NCBI GenBank assembly: GCA_029532625.1
Contig: JARFXM010000008.1
Coordinates: 2,418,001 to 2,482,000 of the forward strand
Source of the DNA: Lomentospora prolificans
Taxonomy: Eukaryota; Ascomycota; Sordariomycetes; Microascales; Microascaceae
Reading direction: 5' to 3'
Length of the DNA: 64,000 bases
The position numbers were made by a program, and so were the translations under genes. The notes below the pieces were generated by a model. The model was not told the origin of the DNA and did not search any database. It saw only the letters and a program-made list of their open reading frames with translations. Below are positions 58,758 through 64,000 of the stretch, in pieces (within the stretch, counting starts at the first letter, position 1; every line of letters starts with the position of its first letter).

Positions 58758-60313
58758 GATGTTTGTTGCCAACCAACTGTATTTAAGAGTGTATTGTCTA
58801 GAGGTTTCTTGGTGACTATTTTGGTCGCTTTGAATGGAACAAGCTAACTAATATATCTCTTGGGAGCCTGGTGAATGTCGACTTCCGTAGAGTCTCGACG
58901 GTCGTTTATATATCTCGATCTGCGATGATCACTAGGTGTCGTTGTACAATTCACTATCACCGGTTTGTCGTTTCCTTCCACTGCCCGGGAAGGAAGCGTC
59001 GTCATCGCGTCTTACAACTAGACGACACAAAGCAAGCACCAAGGAGACACAACTTGTCAAAGTAACTGAGGTCGTCTAGGGTTCCTAGCATAATATTCCA
59101 GAAAAACCCTGCTGTAGGTCACCGGCACAGCGATGTCCCGTTTCGTGGACTTAAAGCCTGATTCGAATCTGCCACAAGAAAAAACTGGCAAGATAACATC
59201 ACCTGAGAAAAGTCCGAGAAGAAGGGCTGTCAGTAACAAGATCCCAACGGACTGTGGGAGGAATAGAACCCTGGTGGATGCCTTGCGAGAGCCAGTTGGC
59301 GTACAGATGGACCTCAGTGGCAATGGTTTCCCCTCATTCACTCAGCTTCGAGAGAAGATGTCACCGATTTCTCGACAGGGACCACCAAGCTCGCGTAATA
59401 CCCGAGCCCGTGGCCATGAAACAAGCTGTCAGAGATGAACCCGGTAGCATGCCACAAGCGCAACGTATGAAAAACACAAGACCGTCTCCCAATTAGGGAA
59501 TAGGCTGGCCGGCCATGATCTCATGTCTAACGTGTCAGGTCGTTGAGCTTCCCCTGGGCCGCAGAGTCACGCAGCGTTCACACCGAGGAATTCCAAAAGG
59601 GAAACGGGATCGAGGAACGTTATTGAGCCGAATAAGGATCGATTGTCGTGCGCGTCGGGTAAGTGAGCCGGTGGGGTTAGGTGACACTTGAGCGTGAGGA
59701 TGAAACTGGACTTTTATACGAAGCGGCTGCAACATGTCCAACTACATTTCAAGATGTCGATATTCAGAGCCAACCTTTTAGGATGGCATGTGTATTTTCC
59801 CCACCTTCAGCAGGCGACTGAATGACATTGTGATGATAGACTGTGAGGAGTTGTGATTGGTGAGTTGTTGTCAGGAGAAATATAAGACGTTGGGTGATGT
59901 GAGTACAAGTTGGGAGGTACACTTGATTATCCTCGCCTCCGCTTTGGAGGTCTACGGGAACACCGTCATATACAGACTTCGAAATCGGCGACGATGGAAC
60001 CAATCTTCGGAAGCCTCTGGTCCCGTCGTCCCGTCGTGCTAAAGCGTAGGCTCCCTGCTCGATCGCCGGGCATAACCAAACTGGAAATCAGACTATGACA
60101 AAGGCATCGAACAGATCGCAGTCCAAACAAGTTGCCGTTATTATTTTTCCCTGCTCTAAAAATAAAAGATCAAAAAGACCACTGAAGATGTTGAATTCTC
60201 GGAATGCATTGCTCCTCTCCGGATGCCGGACTTGCTCTAACCAAAGAGAAAAAAGGAAAACGTAGAAAATACAGCTACACGTTGGCAAACACCATAGTAT
60301 TTCCTCATGTCTC
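58758..60313. other. Intergenic, nothing recognised
   Basis: The promoter of the secreted repeat protein (left) and the 3' flank of GCV3 (right). Frames such as 59057-59341 (minus) and 59133-59438 (plus) overlap one another and lack protein features. Confidence 0.5.
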
Positions 60314-60977
60314 TTACTCCTCTTGCACTTCCTTGGTGAATTGGCTGTACGCCTCAGCACTCAGAAGCGAGTCGAACTCCTTCAAACTGGTCTCATCAAT
60401 CTCAACCTTGGCGAGCCAGCCGCCGCCAGCAGAATCGTCCTCGGGAACCTGGTTGATGATGGAAGGCTTCTCCTCGAGCGCGGTGTTGACGTGGACGACC
60501 TTGCACTTGACGGGGCTGTTGATATCAGAGGCAGACTTGACAGACTCGACGGCGCCGATGGCGTCGCCGGCGGCGACCCAGTCACCGGCTTCGGGAAGCT
60601 CGACGTAGACGACGTCACCGAGGGCCTCGGCGGCGTATTCAGAGATGCCGATCACGCCAGTCTTCTTTTCGCGGTTGATGTCGATCCATTCATGGTCCTT
60701 TGTGTATCGCTTCTCGAGGACTGTCGTTGTGTGTATGCTAGGTTAGCCCCATTGTACGAGCGGGTTGGTTTGCTTCTCGGGGTTTGTGGACGGGCTATCT
60801 CGGGTGCGGGCCGAGGATGTCATAGTAGTGGGGGACAGAAAAGCTGCGAAAAGTTGCGTTAGACTTACCGACAGGGGAGCTCGAAAAGGCGCGGGTGCGG
60901 ACCATTGTCCTCACGGGGACGGTCTTTGCGAGGGTGGCAGGCCTCAACGCCCTCAGGGATCGAGCAATTGACGCCAT
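60314..60977 (-). CDS. GCV3: Glycine cleavage system H protein, mitochondrial
   Basis: The H protein carries the lipoyl arm that shuttles the methylamine group between the P, T and L proteins of the mitochondrial glycine decarboxylase complex. It is also the first acceptor in lipoate synthesis in fungi. Exons 60977-60869 and 60720-60314, with a 148-nt intron (GTAAGTC..CGACAG), give 171 residues. The first 35 residues are a typical mitochondrial presequence (Arg/Ser/Ala-rich, no acids, RAFSSSPV). The mature part begins KRYTKDHEWIDI. GISEYAAEALGDVVYVELPEAG precedes the lipoylation site Lys98 in VESVKSASDI. The C-terminus EEKPSIINQVPEDD...GGGWLAKVE is standard. Length and motifs match the family fully. 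Confidence 0.96.
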
Positions 60978-63870
60978 GGTTGAGAGGGTAGGTGTGTAGA
61001 AGCGGTTTCTGTGGAGGGAGAGGGTCGGGAGATTGAATCATGCGATATGCTTCATTGCTTGCCTCTTGAATTGGACGGAGTTATCACAAGCTCGGGATTG
61101 GGGGAAGCTTCTCTTGGCGGTATGCTTAGTCAGGAAGCGAACATCATGGGCCGATTGTTAGAAGTTCAAGTAATATTAGGCGATCGTCATTGGGGTGGGA
61201 AGTTAGGCTCTGATTGGTTGGAGGTAGCAGGCCAATCAGGCTTGGTAGCGGGGAATTTTGAGGCTTTCTCGTGTGCCCCGCGCAGAAGTTCGTTGACTTT
61301 GTCTTCCCCCGCGGGAATAGGAACCTAACCGGTACATTGCACGAGTGAATCTTCAGACCTAGCCCGTGGTGGGATGGTGGGAGGACGTGTCAGCAACAGC
61401 AGAAAGGTGGCAGAGGGACCAAAGACGCGCCGCCCGATGGTGCTACTTTAGAAGGCGCGTTCCGTCTTCTCTCATTGCTCGTCCTGTTGGTGGTGCAAGA
61501 CCTTTGTGGGATGAAGCATGCCCAGGCTTCCCAGTCTATTTGGAGAGACTGCAAACTACACTCGGCTCTGCGTCAAAGGAACCCCTGCTCTAAACATCGA
61601 ATCCCATCGTGGTATTACGGATACGCCAGAGCCCGACAACAGGTGTTGATATCACCTAGGGTTGTCTATAGGTGTGGCACAACAATGGGTAGCTGATGCC
61701 GCAATATTGGACGTGGGACGGCATATATGATGGGGATGATGGGTCAGTGGTTGTCACTGGTAGTGGTGCCCCGTCGCCGTGTGTGTGGCTCAGATGATAT
61801 TATCCGTCGTTTACAAATAAACAAAAAAGAAAATATACACCGGGAACCCGTGTCCTGTCCCCATTCCCTGGCCCATTCTTTGGGGGATTTCGCCAGGATA
61901 TTGAGGCTTCGGCTGAAATAAAGCTATCAAACATACTACACTTGATGAATTATCAAGATTGAACGTCGAGGTTGGCTCCTCTAATAGTTTTGCGAGAAGA
62001 GTTCGAGACAGACCGGAAGGACGGTCCCAATTTCAGCATTAAATCGCCAATTTAACTCTCACGCGTGTCGCGTTGATTCACCTGCAGCCACTCAAGTTCA
62101 ACGACGCTGGCCCGTCCCACACAGCTGGCCTGGCCGGACACGGGAAATGAGGAGCGAAAACGGTCTGTCCCCATCAACCGTAACGGACTTGCCTTAGGAC
62201 AGGCCAGGATCCATCCATCCATTTGAAAGAATCTTTCGGCTGTGGTAATACAGTACAGCCTACCAGGATTGATACCACCTGGAGGATCGACCGCTTGCTC
62301 TTGAGGCTCTGCGACGTCGTGCTTCTCACGCATAATAGTAATCTGATTGTGCCCGCCCGGTATTCAACTGTGGGTGCGGAGAGTCGCATCAAGGGAGGTT
62401 AGTCCCTCAGTCTCGTTGAGCTTGGGACCAATGTTTCTCCTTGAAACCAGAAGACAGTAAGATCTGGTCACAAACGGTACCTAGGTACTGTATTCCAGCT
62501 GGACTCCTCCGTAACTGAATTTCGATTCTATCAGCTTCGCAGGTATGAGCGGGTCTCGCTAGGTGGGCCGTTCAGGATCTTTTTTCTCCCGCTCAGTGGA
62601 TGAAGTCTAACAGAAACGTCAGCGAGTATCTTTCCTGGTGCCCGGCAAATAGCCTTTCGTACCTCTCCGTCCCTGAAAACGAGGACGGGACCGCGCTCGT
62701 CGGAACCGCTTCGGCCAATCCCAGCAAGTTCCAGCACCGTCACGGCGCTAGCGGAGATGAAAATGGGTTAGACAGACCACTAAAAGGCTGCCCGTAATAA
62801 ATGGATTGATGCATCGCGTCGTGGCTCTGGCCTCCGTAATTGGGCGCTGCCCAGTTGGTGAATTGTCACCATGGGGGTCGACTGTAGTAGTGTGCCCCAT
62901 ATGGTTACTTCCATGTTTTTCAGCAGCCAGCCTTGGTCTCATCAATTGATTTTGGATTGATCATTGCTAAACCCGCACATCCGTAAGCTGAGACGGTGTG
63001 TTGGACGGGCCCGCTTGCATCCATCAAATTGCTGACAGCCATTACTAGAGGTTCTCCGTTAAGATACGTCCCATGTCTGGTCTGGTCCTAATTTTGACGA
63101 TATCTGTGGTGACTTCGCACACTCCCTTCCTCTCCCATCGTCCAGGCTTGCAACCGACTCCGACGAACACGCTTATTTTCTGAAATCCGGCCGCCCTCCT
63201 TGACCGCACTCCCCCATAAGCGACTCAACGAGCGTACTTTCCTTTCTCCTTCAGCATCGAACCTTTTGCAAGTCTAGGGGAAGCCTGCCAGATGTCTTCG
63301 TAGACTTCAACACATACACCACCAGACACACCCCCCCGTCGAGGCCCACTCCCGCTGGATTGACGTTTCTGTCGTCAGGTAAAACTTAGAAGGGTATGGT
63401 AGCAATCCCTCTTCTTCCTAATTCTCTCATCATCTCCACACAAATCTCATACTACATCGCCTATCACGCCTCCCACTACTGCTCTAGCCTGACTGCAACT
63501 GCAGAGCTGAGCCCGGCCTCGACCTCACACCCCACTATTAGCGATCATCCTTCTCGTGCCTCCTTCCCCAGGCTTGAACCTACCTTGTTCTCCATTCATC
63601 ACTCTTTGTCGGCCCTCTTTTTTTTCCACCCCTTTACCTACTAACAGCCCTTTCCTCTCCAGCGTAGAGACAACAGCCTCTTACGGATCTCGGGATACCC
63701 AGGGGCTACCAACTCCCTCCCGGCCTCACGTCTAACGAGGAGTCGCCTCTCCTGTCCTCCGATCCAGATCTCACCACCGAACTCGTCGTTCGCACTTATT
63801 CTCCGCCACCGTGGATTCATCAACGTTATCAGTCGGGTCTCCGGCCCAGTTCCACGACGCTCTAGACACG
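60978..63870. other. 2.9 kb interval with no supported gene
   Basis: Starts with the GCV3 promoter. From about 63100 to 63870 the plus strand is C/T-rich and is probably the promoter and leader of the gene that begins at 63871. Frames in between (61011-61328, 62052-62333 and others) show no protein character. Confidence 0.45.
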
Positions 63871-64000
63871 ATGGACCACGACCACACCCCTACCCACGAT
63901 TCCCATGAGGACACCCTTGGCGGCATCGAGGGTTCTCCCCACATTGGCGGCGCCGCCCAGAACAACGGTTACGCGCGGGCCGACTCTCGCCATCACCATC
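63871..64000 (+). CDS. 5' end of an unrecognised gene, cut by the window edge
   Basis: An ATG (ACG ATG G context) after a long C/T-rich leader opens a frame that runs off the window after 43 complete codons. The peptide is His/Asp/Gly-rich (MDHDHTPTHDSHEDTLGG at the start, SRHHH at the edge) and looks disordered. There is no signal peptide. A long leader and a polar disordered N-terminus are common in fungal regulators, but no family can be named from this fragment. Confidence 0.5.
   Translation, partial: MDHDHTPTHDSHEDTLGGIEGSPHIGGAAQNNGYARADSRHHH

Noticed and set aside
58758..58772. Five-residue extension of the secreted protein
   Set aside because: Begins at TTG; the ATG at 58757 starts directly with the signal peptide.
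57046..58815. 589-residue plus-strand ORF antisense to the secreted repeat protein
   Set aside because: It exists because the Ser/Thr/Pro/Asp-rich codons of the minus gene rarely make stops in reverse. Its product has no signal peptide or domain, whereas the minus frame has a signal peptide, a Cys-rich domain and an intron.
1..64000. 5S rRNA, CRISPR array, telomere repeats, biosynthetic gene cluster
   Set aside because: Looked for by eye on both strands. No 5S-like internal control region, no regularly spaced repeats, no TTAGGG arrays, and no PKS, NRPS or terpene synthase motifs were seen.

Overview
This window looks like nuclear DNA of a filamentous ascomycete (Pezizomycotina, most likely Sordariomycetes). 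The reasons are short 50-150 nt introns with GT..AG borders and CTRAC-like branch sites, monocistronic genes on both strands, intron-bearing tRNAs, long pyrimidine-rich leaders, and a gene set typical of that group: URB1, an APSES factor, TOP2, reticulon, a Gyp5-type RabGAP, GCV3. No species call is attempted.

Layout, left to right. (1) 1.0-4.5 kb: URB1/NPA1 ribosome-biogenesis factor on the minus strand. (2) 4.5-8.8 kb: no supported gene, ending in a leader with two overlapping uORFs. (3) 8.8-17 kb: four plus-strand genes: a disordered protein with a short coiled coil, a membrane-anchored phytase-type acid phosphatase, a small single-pass membrane protein, and an inositol monophosphatase. 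(4) 17-24.6 kb: gene-poor, with two convergent intron-containing tRNA-Pro genes (CGG and AGG) around a probable copia-type LTR relic. (5) 24.6-29 kb: an MFS transporter whose frame is broken by one base in a C6 run, then the Hsp90 cochaperone CNS1/TTC4. (6) 30.4-43.4 kb: an XBP1-like APSES factor (minus) and DNA topoisomerase II (plus), head to head across a 6 kb interval holding one doubtful Cys-rich exon. (7) 44-54 kb: tRNA-Leu(AAG), reticulon RTN1 (minus, five exons) and a Gyp5-like TBC RabGAP (minus). (8) 56.7-61 kb: a secreted Thr/Asp/Pro-rich repeat protein with a 12-cysteine C-terminal domain (minus) and the glycine-cleavage H protein (minus). (9) From 63.87 kb: the 5' end of an unrecognised gene cut by the window edge.

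The genes are mostly unrelated housekeeping functions; I see no biosynthetic cluster, CRISPR array or operon. The phytase and the inositol monophosphatase lie 2.6 kb apart on one strand and could act in succession (phytate to lower inositol phosphates, inositol monophosphate to inositol), but that link is inference from proximity only.

Most worth a second look: the repeat plus 12-Cys secreted protein (no family recognised), the single-base frameshift in the transporter, the tandem splice donors in RTN1 that seem to toggle frame, the overlapping uORF pair before the gene at 8843, and the LTR relic between tRNA-Pro genes. All exon joins were derived by hand from frame and splice-site consistency; no alignment or transcript data were available.
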